A DNA stretch of 64,000 nt. Source: JAXLWB01 sp046328715. GTDB lineage: Bacteria > Chloroflexota > Anaerolineae > Caldilineales > Caldilineaceae. Where the stretch lies: NCBI GenBank assembly GCA_046328715.1, contig JAXLWB010000023.1:1-64000 (forward strand), given 5' to 3'. Each line of letters starts with the position of its first letter. Position 1 is the first letter of the stretch. A program made the translations under genes and the position numbers. A model generated the notes under the pieces. It saw only the letters and a list, made by a program, of their open reading frames with translations. It ran no database searches and was not told the DNA's origin. Shown here piece by piece: positions 44,623 to 53,240 of the stretch.

Positions 44623-45669
44623 TCAATCACTAAGTGGGGCGGCACGACAACTTTCACCGATCAATAGATTGGGAGCAATCAGTCGTTGCGTATCGCCGTC
44701 GCCTCTACCTTCCAGTTGGTCTAGTAGGAGCTGAGTAGCGGTAGTGGCTAATAAATCAGCCCGGATGTCGATCATGGTTAAGAGAGGGGCATCGACCAGT
44801 GCTAACCGTTGCTCACTGGCGCTGCCCATCACAATTATTGAAAAAGAATCGGGAAGTGATATCTGATGGCGACGAGCAGCACGCAGAATGCCCTCAGCGA
44901 TGGTGGTGTTGCGTACTAACAACGCTGTCGGACGCTCATGCCAGGTTAATAACTCTTCAAACGCAGCTTCTCCGCCGTCCATCGTGGGGCGACAGGGAGC
45001 AACGGAGGCTTTCAAGCGGTTTCGGAGACAGGTGGTATGCAGACTGGTTAACACACGTTCAGCAAAGCCAAAGTCGCCATCGTCGATAAAGGGCAAATAG
45101 GCAACGTGGCGATGACCCAAGCCCGCCAAATAGTCGATTGCGCTTGCGACACCAACTTCGATATCAACATCGACGTAGGCTAGACCGTCATTGGTTGCAC
45201 AGCGTCCCAGCAACACGAAGGGGATCTGTTCACCACGCAGCAGTTCCACGCGGCGATCCTGCATGTGCACTTGCATGAGGATAAAACCATCGACCAATCC
45301 ACTTTCGACCACACGCTCAAATTGGGCCAGATCGCCCTCCAGATGCGTGAGTAAGAGAAAGGCATAGTCAGCGGTATGCGCCACATTGGCAGCACTCACG
45401 ATAAACTTGGCTTCAGTGCCTGCCATCAGCGAAGTGGAGAGTGGAAAGACGAGCCCAATATTGCGCGAGTGGCCGCCGCCTGCCAAACGCTGTGCAACCA
45501 CACTTGGACGATAGCCAAGTTCGTCGATCACGGCGCGGATACGCAGTTGGGTTGCCGAGGAGATCGGCCGTTTGCCACTCAGTGCATGGGAAACCGTACT
45601 TTTGCTGACACCAGCCCGGGCGGCGATGTCGGCAATGGTAGCACGCCCCACCGAAGAACGTGTACTCAA
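44623..45669 (-). CDS. LacI family transcription regulator
   Basis: A 348-residue repressor. The N-terminal helix-turn-helix is canonical: 'ATIADIAARAGVSKSTVSHALSGKRPIS', then the hinge helix 'GYRPSVVAQRLAGG'. The rest is a periplasmic-binding-protein-like effector domain. The track's start codon is TTG at 45669; a GTG six codons later is an alternative, and neither has a clear Shine-Dalgarno. It lies 81 bp upstream of the sugar operon on the same strand. A perfect 16-bp palindrome lies 55 bp upstream of the start, so autoregulation is likely. Confidence 0.92.
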   Translation of the reverse strand: MSTRSSVGRATIADIAARAGVSKSTVSHALSGKRPISSATQLRIRAVIDELGYRPSVVAQRLAGGGHSRNIGLVFPLSTSLMAGTEAKFIVSAANVAHTADYAFLLLTHLEGDLAQFERVVESGLVDGFILMQVHMQDRRVELLRGEQIPFVLLGRCATNDGLAYVDVDIEVGVASAIDYLAGLGHRHVAYLPFIDDGDFGFAERVLTSLHTTCLRNRLKASVAPCRPTMDGGEAAFEELLTWHERPTALLVRNTTIAEGILRAARRHQISLPDSFSIIVMGSASEQRLALVDAPLLTMIDIRADLLATTATQLLLDQLEGRGDGDTQRLIAPNLLIGESCRAAPLSD

Positions 45670-45723
45670 TTCGATTATTGGGAATTGCGGAATATAAAGG
45701 GAACGATATGAACCGATCCAAAC

Positions 45724-45739
45724 ATCAAACCGGTTTGAT
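45724..45739. promoter_or_regulatory. LacI-type operator palindrome
   Basis: ATCAAACCGGTTTGAT is a perfect 16-bp palindrome with the central CG pair typical of LacI-family sites. It is located 55 bp upstream of the lacI start, in the region where the promoter must lie. I saw no second copy directly in front of the binding-protein gene. Confidence 0.65.
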
Positions 45740-45795
45740 ACAAACTGTAGCAGATTTTTTAACCGCTGTCAACAGGCAAAATTTTCCGGGTACGC

Positions 45796-45863
45796 TTCAG
45801 AGCCGTTAGCGTTGGCGTACGCCTGGTGGTATGCTGACGTACGCCAACGCCACCGACTCTGAA
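45796..45863. repeat. Dispersed palindromic element, copy 3
   Basis: TTCAGAGCCGTTAGCGTTGG at the left and CCAACGCCACCGACTCTGAA at the right form a near-perfect stem; the inside GCGTACGCC...GTACGCC also pairs. The words match the other copies at 28769, 61816 and 61902. It lies between the lacI gene and the esterase gene, which are divergent. Confidence 0.7.
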
Positions 45864-45957
45864 ATTCTCGAATACCAGCGATTTTTGCGCTTGCGCATGG
45901 AATCAGATAGCCTGATAATGAGCAAAAGCGCTGTTCTCACTTTACCCAAGGAATAGT

Positions 45958-46623
45958 ATGCAAACACATCATCTTCAGCAAACGGTGTCCAAAACCGTTG
46001 AGCTTCCCTATTGGCTACATTTGCCCAAAACGAAAACCAATCAGCCGCTACCTCTCATCCTTTTCCTGCATGGACGGGGCGAATCTGGCTCCGATCTCGA
46101 GGTGGTGAAAAAGCATGGCATCCCCAAAATCCTGGCTCAAGATCCTGACTTTCCGCCCTTGGCTCCCTTTATCGTTGCTGCACCTCAATGTCCCTGGCAT
46201 AGCTGGTGGCCAGAACAGGCCGACGCCCTCGATGTCTTGCTGGAAGAGTTGCTGGCAACCTACCCCATCGACCCGCAACGCATCTACCTGACCGGTTTGA
46301 GCATGGGCGGCTTTGGCACTTGGTATCTCGCTTGTCGTACCCCTGAGCGTTTTGCTGCGATTGCGCCGATTTGCGGCGGGGGCTATTGGGTGCATGGCTT
46401 TCCCGATTGGGTGCTTGAGCTAAAGCAGATGCCGACTTGGGTCTTCCACGGTGCTAAAGATCCGGTTGTGCCGCTTTCAGCGTCGCAACAATTAGTAGAT
46501 CTGCTCCAGGCCAATGGCGGCAATGTGCGTTTCACAGTCTATCCCGAAGCGCTACACGATTCGTGGACAGAGAGCTACGACAACCCTGAGCTTTACACCT
46601 GGCTGTTGCAACACAAGAGATAA
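45958..46623 (+). CDS. Alpha/beta hydrolase, carboxylesterase/phospholipase type
   Basis: A 221-residue cytoplasmic hydrolase. The oxyanion-hole motif is 'LILFLHGRGESG' (H38-G). The nucleophile elbow is G-L-S115-M-G-G, with Asp in 'GAKDPVVP' and His in 'EALHDSW' completing the triad. It belongs to the dienelactone hydrolase/phospholipase-carboxylesterase clan. It is 11 bp upstream of the fatty acid desaturase gene and presumably co-transcribed. Confidence 0.88.
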   Translation: MQTHHLQQTVSKTVELPYWLHLPKTKTNQPLPLILFLHGRGESGSDLEVVKKHGIPKILAQDPDFPPLAPFIVAAPQCPWHSWWPEQADALDVLLEELLATYPIDPQRIYLTGLSMGGFGTWYLACRTPERFAAIAPICGGGYWVHGFPDWVLELKQMPTWVFHGAKDPVVPLSASQQLVDLLQANGGNVRFTVYPEALHDSWTESYDNPELYTWLLQHKR

Positions 46624-46634
46624 GGAGGGAAACC

Positions 46635-47636
46635 ATGCCGAACGAACAGAAAATGCAAAAGATTAACTGGTACCGCACGCCAATCGATCGCAATACGCTG
46701 GCCGAATTGAACCAGCGCAGTGATTTTTGGGGACTGTTGCAAACCTTTGGTCATTTGGGACTGCTCACTCTGACTGGTGCGGCAGCCTTTTATGCAGCCT
46801 CGCATCTCTCGGTCTGGGCTTTGTTGCTGATCCTCTTTCTCCATGGCACCTTCTACGCCTTTCTCCTCAATGGTTTTCATGAGTTGTGTCACAGCACTGT
46901 CTTTAAGACCAAGTGGCTCAACACCGTTTTTCTCTACCTCTTTAGCTTTCTCGGCAGCTACAATCCTGTGTTGTTCTGGGCTAGCCATCAGGAACATCAC
47001 AAATACACCCTGCATCCACCCGACGATCTAGAGGTCGTCCTGCCTGTCGAGATCACATTAAAGAGCTTCTATATGAATATGATCATCAACCCCTGGGGCT
47101 TTTACCAGCGTACCAAAGGAGTGGTCCGCCTCAGCCAAGGACGATTGGAAGGGGAGTGGGAGAACATTCTCTTTCCTGCTTCAGAGCCAGAGCAGCGGAA
47201 GCGACTCTTCACCTGGGCACGCATCTTGTTGTTCGGCCATGCGCTGTTGATTGTGATCTCATTAGCCACTGGGCTATGGCTGCTGCCGGTACTGATCACG
47301 CTGGCACCCTTCTATGGCGGATGGTTACTCTTCCTCTGCAACAATACCCAACATGTCGGCCTGCAAGACAATGTGCCCGATTTTCGACTTTGCACCCGCA
47401 CCTTTATCCTGAATCCCTTCGTCCAATTTCTCTACTGGCACATGAACTTTCATATCGAACATCATATGTACGCCGCCGTGCCCTGTTACAATCTGGGCAA
47501 GTTGCACCGCGCCATCGAGCATGACCTGCCGCCTTCCCCTGTGGGCATCGTAGCGGTTTGGCGAGAAATCATCCCCATTTTGCGCAAGCAGAAGGTCGAT
47601 CCGAGCTATCAGCATGTGCCGCCCGTGCCCGCCTAA
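46635..47636 (+). CDS. Membrane fatty acid desaturase
   Basis: A 333-residue membrane protein with the three His boxes of the di-iron desaturase family: H82-E-L-C-H86, H118-Q-E-H-H122, and H-I-E-H-H near 277. Hydrophobic helices lie between the boxes. AAGGAGG precedes the ATG. Such enzymes introduce double bonds into lipid acyl chains or hydroxylate them; members with HxxxH/HxxHH/HxxHH are also used for carotenoids and sterols. The esterase just upstream suggests lipid metabolism. Confidence 0.9.
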   Translation: MPNEQKMQKINWYRTPIDRNTLAELNQRSDFWGLLQTFGHLGLLTLTGAAAFYAASHLSVWALLLILFLHGTFYAFLLNGFHELCHSTVFKTKWLNTVFLYLFSFLGSYNPVLFWASHQEHHKYTLHPPDDLEVVLPVEITLKSFYMNMIINPWGFYQRTKGVVRLSQGRLEGEWENILFPASEPEQRKRLFTWARILLFGHALLIVISLATGLWLLPVLITLAPFYGGWLLFLCNNTQHVGLQDNVPDFRLCTRTFILNPFVQFLYWHMNFHIEHHMYAAVPCYNLGKLHRAIEHDLPPSPVGIVAVWREIIPILRKQKVDPSYQHVPPVPA

Positions 47637-47697
47637 TCAAAGAATGAAACAGTAGTACCTTTATCACAAAATCCTTGAACAAACCTCAAGAAAAATT

Positions 47698-47756
47698 TCT
47701 CGCAGAGGCGCAAAGCCCGCAGAGGTTTTCTTTGCGATCTCTGCGCCTTTGCGAGA
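47698..47756. repeat. Imperfect hairpin of the CGCAGAGGCGCAAAG type
   Basis: TCTCGCAGAGGCGCAAAG (47698-47715) pairs with 47739-47756 with two mismatches. It is related to the perfect hairpin at 11604-11676. It lies between the desaturase and the next dehydrogenase gene, both on +, in a gap (47637-47867) without other features. Confidence 0.65.
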
Positions 47757-47867
47757 GACTTTGGCTCTGGCTTGTACAGGTTAGGGTAGTGCAAGGGATC
47801 GCTTGGTAAGATACTGAAGTGTTGGAGGATTTGTCCAGGTCCAACTACAAACTAATGGAAAGCACTC

Positions 47868-48869
47868 ATGAAATCCTCACGAATGAAAGGTGACTCGAAA
47901 GTCATCTGTATCGAAGAAGAAGCACCCGTGCCAGGTGCGGGCGAAGTCGTGATCGAAACCCGCATCTCGGCCCTCTGTGGCAGCGAGATGAAAACCTACC
48001 GCGGCAAGGGACAGGCGCTTGGCAATCCTGGCCATGAAGCAGCCGGTGTCGTGGTGCAGTTGGGGGAAGGGGTCGATACCCTTCAGGTTGGTCAACGGGT
48101 CGGCGTCAGTGCGATCAGCGGCTGCGGTCACTGTGAATACTGTGCCAAAGGTCAATATACCTGGTGCCCCAATCGAAAATTCTACGGCAACATGCACGCT
48201 GAACGTTTTTTGACAGCCGCCAATACTTGCCACCTCCTGCCCGACGATCTGTCGTGGGAGGTTGGCGTACTGGTGACGGGTGACGGCTTCGGCGTCCCCT
48301 ATCACACCTCGCTCAAGTTGCGCGATCCCAAGATCCAAACCATTGCGATCTTTGGCATGGGGCCGATTGGCCTGGGCAATTTGTTGATGCAACGGTATCT
48401 GGGTCGTGAGGTCATCGCCGTAGATATTTCAGCACAACGACTTGAACTGGCTGAGGAACTTGGTGCGACGCAAATCGTACGAGTAAGGGAAGGCAGCGAT
48501 GTGGTCGCTGAGATCCGCCGCCTCACCCAGGATAAGGGGGCGGATGCCTGTATCGAAGCAGTGGGGCGTCCAGAGACAGCCAAACAATGTTTTTCTGCGG
48601 TGCGCACTGCTGGTACGGTTGTTTTCAACGGGGAACAGACTGCGGTCGAGCTTTCACCCAGCGAGGATTTCATTCGCCGTGACATCACTGCCGTTGGCTC
48701 GTGGTACTATCACTTCAACGAATATCCCGAAATGCTCGCCCTCTACCGCGCTGGTCTGCCCATCGACAAACTGATCACCCACCACATTCCACTTGCCGAC
48801 ATCGGCGAAGGCTATCGGCTGATGGACGCTGGGCAGACGGGGAAGGTGTTGATCCATTACAAGACCTGA
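47868..48869 (+). CDS. Zinc-dependent alcohol dehydrogenase (MDR family)
   Basis: A 333-residue medium-chain dehydrogenase. Catalytic ligands C37 (SALCGSEMK) and H56-E57 (NPGHEAAG) are present. The structural zinc cysteines are 'GCGHCEYCAKGQYTWC'. A nucleotide-binding 'IFGMGPIGLGNL' lies near residue 160. It is slightly shorter than the usual 340-350. Substrate range (polyol or threonine-type) is not decidable. It is convergent with an aminotransferase gene. Confidence 0.9.
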   Translation: MKSSRMKGDSKVICIEEEAPVPGAGEVVIETRISALCGSEMKTYRGKGQALGNPGHEAAGVVVQLGEGVDTLQVGQRVGVSAISGCGHCEYCAKGQYTWCPNRKFYGNMHAERFLTAANTCHLLPDDLSWEVGVLVTGDGFGVPYHTSLKLRDPKIQTIAIFGMGPIGLGNLLMQRYLGREVIAVDISAQRLELAEELGATQIVRVREGSDVVAEIRRLTQDKGADACIEAVGRPETAKQCFSAVRTAGTVVFNGEQTAVELSPSEDFIRRDITAVGSWYYHFNEYPEMLALYRAGLPIDKLITHHIPLADIGEGYRLMDAGQTGKVLIHYKT

Positions 48870-48923
48870 CTGGGTGACAGGGTGACAAGGCAAAAATTAC
48901 CTTGTCACCCTGTCACCCAGTCA
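48867..48923. terminator. Bidirectional word-repeat terminator
   Basis: A perfect 24-bp stem (48867-48890 with 48900-48923) with a 9-nt loop. Arms read GACTGGGTGACAGGGTGACA, a repeat of GGGTGACA. It overlaps the dehydrogenase stop codon and ends 5 bp before the aminotransferase stop, so it can serve both convergent genes. Confidence 0.7.
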
Positions 48924-48928
48924 TCTTG

Positions 48929-50197
48929 TCATCCCTTCACTGCCGCCAGTGCATTATTAAACACCGCCAGCCCCTCATCGATCTGTGCTTGGTTAGTGAT
49001 CAAGGGGGGGATCCAGCGAATAACGTTGGTGTAGCTGCCGCAGGTGAGAAGCAGCAGGCGGTCGTCGACACACTTTTTGGCCACAGCCCCGGCGGTCACC
49101 GCATCCGGTTTGCCTTCAGCGTCGGTGAATTCCACGCCCACCATCAAGCCTCGTCCTCGCACATCGCCGATTCCCGGATATTCGGCTTTCAGCTCTTGCA
49201 GCCGATCTTGCAGGTAATTGCCCACTTTGGCGGCGTTTTCCACCAGCTTTTCGTTGCGGATCACGTCGATCGTGGCGCAGGCTGCCGCCGCAGTGATGGC
49301 ATTGCCGCCACCGTAGGTGCCGCCGTGCGTGCCGGTCTTCCAATGCTTCATTACATCGGCCCGTGCGCCAACGGCCGAGATTGGCATGCCGCTACCTAAG
49401 CCCTTGGCCATGATCAGGATGTCGGGTTCGATCTCGGAATGTTCGCAGCAAAAGAACTTGCCGGTGCGGCCAAAACCCGTCTGTACCTCGTCGAGCACCA
49501 ACATGATGCCGTAGTGGCTGCAAAGCTTGCGCAGTTCTTGCAGGAAGCGAGCGGGTGCCGGCACATAACCGCCCTCGCCCAACACCGGCTCAATCACGAT
49601 GGCGGCGGTCTCTTCGGGCGAACTCTGACTGTGCATCAATAGATCAAGCTGTTGCAGACAGAAGTCAATGGTTGTCTCTTCATCCCAGCCAAACATGTAG
49701 CTGTAGGGAAAGGGAGCGACAAAGACACCACCCGGCAGCGGCTGATAGTTGTAGCGATAAAGGTACTTCGAGGTCGTCATCGCCATCGCCTGGTGGGTGC
49801 GACCGTGGAAGCTGCCTTGAAAGACGATGATGTTGCGTCGTCCCGTGGCCATACGGGCCAATTTGACGCTGGCTTCGACCGCTTCAGCGCCGCTATTGGC
49901 AAAGAAGAAGCGATCAATCGAGGGCGGCGTGACCTCGTTGAGTTTTTGCGCCAGTTCCACCACCTTGGGCGCAATCACAATGTTCATCTGACCAAAGATC
50001 AGTTCCCCGCTCTGTTTGCGAATCGCCTCCACCACCTGCGGATGACAATGACCTGTGTTGATCACGCCGATACCCGAGGTAAAATCGATGTGGCGGTTGC
50101 CCTCCGCATCATAAAGATAAATTCCCTCCGCCTTTACCGGTTGCATCTGGGTGAGGTGGCTCCAAACCGGGGCCAGAAGTTCCGTTCCGTTGGACAT
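48929..50197 (-). CDS. Class III aminotransferase (4-aminobutyrate/acetylornithine type)
   Basis: A 422-residue PLP enzyme from the ATG at 50197, which has AAAGGAG upstream; an upstream extension of 22 residues lies in repeat DNA. Conserved residues: 'NSGAEAVEASVKLAR', the PLP-contact Asp236 in 'LVLDEVQTGFGRTG', and the Schiff-base K265 in 'LIMAKGLGSGMP'. It transfers an omega-amino group to 2-oxoglutarate or pyruvate in known relatives. Function in this cell is unknown; the divergent upstream region carries AGACAGTGGACAGTGAGACA words. Confidence 0.9.
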   Translation of the reverse strand: MSNGTELLAPVWSHLTQMQPVKAEGIYLYDAEGNRHIDFTSGIGVINTGHCHPQVVEAIRKQSGELIFGQMNIVIAPKVVELAQKLNEVTPPSIDRFFFANSGAEAVEASVKLARMATGRRNIIVFQGSFHGRTHQAMAMTTSKYLYRYNYQPLPGGVFVAPFPYSYMFGWDEETTIDFCLQQLDLLMHSQSSPEETAAIVIEPVLGEGGYVPAPARFLQELRKLCSHYGIMLVLDEVQTGFGRTGKFFCCEHSEIEPDILIMAKGLGSGMPISAVGARADVMKHWKTGTHGGTYGGGNAITAAAACATIDVIRNEKLVENAAKVGNYLQDRLQELKAEYPGIGDVRGRGLMVGVEFTDAEGKPDAVTAGAVAKKCVDDRLLLLTCGSYTNVIRWIPPLITNQAQIDEGLAVFNNALAAVKG

Positions 50198-50464
50198 ACA
50201 AGACACTCCTTTGTGTAAGACGGGTAAGACAGTGGACAGTGAGACAGTAGGGCAGTGAAACACAACAGACTAACAGTCCACGAAGCAGTTCCGTTTTGAC
50301 CCGTTCCGAGTATAGATTGATGAATGTTCCTATTATCGCTGGTCTCTTGTTTTGGAAGAAATTAGGTACGATTCTGACCGAAATTTGAGCTTCCATTTAC
50401 AGCAATCTAATGCTAGAATTGGGGTCAAGTAGTCCTGCCAATCAAAGAAAGTTTATCTGGTACT

Positions 50465-50794
50465 ATGGTGGATGGAATTCGTTGGGTTACCCGCGACAGA
50501 AATGGGAATGCAATTTACTTAAGTGAGGAGAGATGGTATCACATTATAGATCCTGAAAATCATCCTGATATGTTTGATAGAGAAGATGAGCTACGACAAA
50601 CAGTCCAACAAGGGCGGCGCAGACAGGATACGATCAATCCACACAAATATTCATATACAATGGCATTTAATAGCCTTGATGAAGACAATACTCACATCGT
50701 GGCAATTGTCTTATTTCGATTTCGAGAAAATGAAGATGGGCGGCCTGTACCCAATAACTATATTGTGACAGCATACCAAAAAGAACTGCGCTAG
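50465..50794 (+). CDS. Small protein of a two-gene cassette (PBECR-like)
   Basis: A 109-residue protein. It begins MVDGIRWVTRDRNGNAIYLS and has a 'ERWYHIIDPENHPDM' core, which recalls the small phage-associated nuclease-like (PBECR) families where 'ERxxHI...HP' residues are conserved. The assignment is tentative. It ends 1 bp before the DUF2283 gene. Such pairs look like a toxin/antitoxin-type or mobile cassette, common in Chloroflexota. Confidence 0.45.
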   Translation: MVDGIRWVTRDRNGNAIYLSEERWYHIIDPENHPDMFDREDELRQTVQQGRRRQDTINPHKYSYTMAFNSLDEDNTHIVAIVLFRFRENEDGRPVPNNYIVTAYQKELR

Positions 50795-50795
50795 T

Positions 50796-51167
50796 ATGAA
50801 ACCCAAACCGATAATGAAGTATGACGAACCGAGTGACACTCTTTATATCTCATTTGCCCCCGGAGAGAAGGCAACCGGAATTGAGTTAAACGAAAGTATA
50901 CTGCTCCGCATCAATAAGAAGGAACGACGAGCCATTGGCATTACAATCTTCAATTATTCTTACCTAGCCCAGAAGACAGAGGCGGGCTTGCGCAGTTTAC
51001 CGATGACGGGATTAAATGAACTATCCGAAGAATTGCGTGAACTTGTGCTGGTCATTCTGACTCAGCCGCCAGTTAATGAATTCTTGATGGTATCAAATTT
51101 TTCACCCTCGGTAACAGAGAATATTCCGATTACCTCGCTACAACAACAAGCATTTGCAATTGCGTAG
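50796..51167 (+). CDS. DUF2283 family protein
   Basis: A 123-residue protein; residues 8-45 match DUF2283 ('MKYDEPSDTLYISFAPGEKATGIELNESILLRIN'), and the rest is a family-specific tail. It starts one base after the stop of the upstream gene, so the two are coupled. DUF2283 proteins are short and of unknown function, often beside toxin-like genes. Confidence 0.75.
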   Translation: MKPKPIMKYDEPSDTLYISFAPGEKATGIELNESILLRINKKERRAIGITIFNYSYLAQKTEAGLRSLPMTGLNELSEELRELVLVILTQPPVNEFLMVSNFSPSVTENIPITSLQQQAFAIA

Positions 51168-51285
51168 AATCTAAACAGTGTCATTTCAAGCAGCGGCTGT
51201 TTCGAGCAAGAAATCGTCACGGTTTAGCAGCCCACAAGATTTCTCCGGATTGTTGCAAGCACAGTCTTGTGCATTTCGTGGTCCT

Positions 51286-53100
51286 TTACTGAATCACCTC
51301 CACAAACTGGCGTGCATGCAGCGTTGCGTACAAACCTTTTTGCGCCAGTAGCTCTTCATGTTTACCACGCTCGACAACCTTCCCCGCCTGTAACACACAA
51401 ATCAGATCAGCATTGCGGATCGTACTCAGTCGGTGGGCGATGACGATGGCGGTACGCCCTTCCAGCAGTCGGTCCAACGCCTCTTGAATCAACATTTCGG
51501 TGACTGTATCGACGCTGGCCGTCGCTTCATCCAGGATCAGGATGCGCGGGTCGGCGAGCACAGCGCGGGCAATGCAGATCAACTGTCGCTGGCCGACCGA
51601 GAGATTCGAGCCGCTTTCGAGGATCACGGTGTCGTAGCCGTCGGGCAGGGCGGTGATAAAGTCGTGAGCGTTGGCGGAGCGGGCGGCAGCTTCGACAGCT
51701 TCGTCATCGGCGGCCAGTCGCCCAAAGCGGATGTTGTCACGAATCGTGCCCGAAAAGAGGAAGGGATCTTGTGGCACCAGCCCCATCTGGCGGCGCAGCG
51801 ACTGTTGGGTGACCGTGCGCACATCAATGCCGTCGATCAACACGGCGCCATTGCTCACATCGTAGAAGCGGGCGATCAGATTGGCCAGCGTCGTCTTGCC
51901 GGCGCCGGTTGGCCCAACCAACGCCACCGTCTTGCCCGCCTCGATCGTCAAATTGACCTCACGCAAGACAGGCGCATCCTCGCGGTAGAAAAAGTCAACA
52001 TCCTGAAACGCAATCTCTCCCTGAATCGGTGGCATCACCCGTCCGTCGGGCGGGTCTTGCACGGCGGGAGGCGTATCGAGCAGGCTGAGCACCCGTTCGC
52101 CGCCCGCCATTGCTGATTGCAGCGTAGTATAGAGCTGACTCAACTCCTGAATCGGTTGAAAGAAGCGGGTGACATAGGCCAGGAAGGCGACCAGCACGCC
52201 GATGGTCACCGTGTTGCTGCCCACCGCCTGCCCACCAAACCAGAGCACAATCGCCGTGGCCACCGCACCCAGAAACTCCACCGAAGGCAAAAAGAGGAAG
52301 GAGAGTGAGATCGCCGCCACGTTGGCATCGCGGTTGGCACGGTTGACCTCGTCAAAACGCTCCTGGGTCGCATTCTCCTGGGCAAAGGCTTGAATCACCT
52401 TCATGCCAGCGATGTTTTCGGCCAGATCACCGACCACGGCGGCAATCTTGCTGCGCGTGTCACGATATGCTACCTTGGCCCGCCGCGCAAACCACTGGGT
52501 CACCAGCACCATCACCGGCATCACGGTAAAGCTGAGCAGGGCCAGCCGCAGGTCAAGCGAGACCATCACCACGACAATACCGATGAGCATGACCGTATCG
52601 CCGATCAGGGTCAGCAGCCCTTGCGAGAGCAGGTCGTTGATCACGCTGACATCATTGATCACGCGTGAGACGGTGACGCCGATGATGTGGGTATCGTGAT
52701 AGCCGATCGGCAGCCGTTGGAGATGGTTGAAGAGATCCTGGCGCAAAGTTGCCAGCACGCGCTGCCCGACCCACGAGAGGTAATAGCGTTGCCCGGCAGT
52801 CGCCGCAAAGGTGCCGAGGTAACAGAGCGCCAACCATAGTGCAATTTGGTTTAGCCCGGCCAGGTTGCCCTGTGTAATATGTTGATCGATGGCAACCTTG
52901 ACCAGATAGGGTGCAAGCAGCGTCAGTCCGGTAGAAACCAACATCAAGACAAAGGAAATCATCATCCGCTGCCAGTGCGGGCGGATAAAGATCAACAAAC
53001 GGCGGGCGATCTGTGGATCAAAGGCCCCGCCTTCCGTATCCTTGGAAAAGCCCTCCAACATCCCACGGGGGCCACCCAAACCTGCATTTGAACCGAGCAT
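51286..53100 (-). CDS. ABC exporter half-transporter (membrane + ATPase)
   Basis: A 604-residue type IV ABC protein: six membrane helices (about 40-320), then an ATPase with Walker A 'GPTGAGKTT' (about 405), Q-loop, signature 'NLSVGQRQL' and Walker B 'ILILDEATASVD'. The ABC signature has V in place of the second G (LSVGQ), a change often seen in the partner of a heterodimer. AAAGGA precedes the ATG. The next gene upstream of it on the strand is the frameshifted partner, so this pair was a heterodimeric exporter (LmrCD/TM287-type). Confidence 0.9.
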   Translation of the reverse strand: MLGSNAGLGGPRGMLEGFSKDTEGGAFDPQIARRLLIFIRPHWQRMMISFVLMLVSTGLTLLAPYLVKVAIDQHITQGNLAGLNQIALWLALCYLGTFAATAGQRYYLSWVGQRVLATLRQDLFNHLQRLPIGYHDTHIIGVTVSRVINDVSVINDLLSQGLLTLIGDTVMLIGIVVVMVSLDLRLALLSFTVMPVMVLVTQWFARRAKVAYRDTRSKIAAVVGDLAENIAGMKVIQAFAQENATQERFDEVNRANRDANVAAISLSFLFLPSVEFLGAVATAIVLWFGGQAVGSNTVTIGVLVAFLAYVTRFFQPIQELSQLYTTLQSAMAGGERVLSLLDTPPAVQDPPDGRVMPPIQGEIAFQDVDFFYREDAPVLREVNLTIEAGKTVALVGPTGAGKTTLANLIARFYDVSNGAVLIDGIDVRTVTQQSLRRQMGLVPQDPFLFSGTIRDNIRFGRLAADDEAVEAAARSANAHDFITALPDGYDTVILESGSNLSVGQRQLICIARAVLADPRILILDEATASVDTVTEMLIQEALDRLLEGRTAIVIAHRLSTIRNADLICVLQAGKVVERGKHEELLAQKGLYATLHARQFVEVIQ

Positions 53101-53125
53101 TGTAATATCCTTTGCGGTTGAACAG

Positions 53126-53237
53126 CACTACACGGAGGACACAGAGGAGTCACAGAGCTGCACGGAGAGCACATGAGATTTACCCTCTGTCTTTCTCTCT
53201 GTGTTCTCTGTGCTTCCTCCGTGCGCTCTGTGTAGTG
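53126..53237. repeat. Word-repeat hairpin between the two ABC genes
   Basis: CACTACAC at 53126-53133 pairs with GTGTAGTG at 53230-53237, and the inner arms pair in CACGGAGGACACAGAG/CTCTGTG...CCTCCGTG words with some mismatches. Arms are made of ACAGAG and CACGGAG words. It lies between the stop of the broken ABC gene and the start of the intact one. Confidence 0.65.
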
Positions 53238-53240
53238 CCG

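Noticed and set aside
50211..50270. Terminator-like hairpin upstream of the aminotransferase gene
   Set aside because: Only one arm of a word-repeat hairpin (AGACAGTGGACAGTGAGACAG) is present; there is no complementary arm nearby, so no stem forms.
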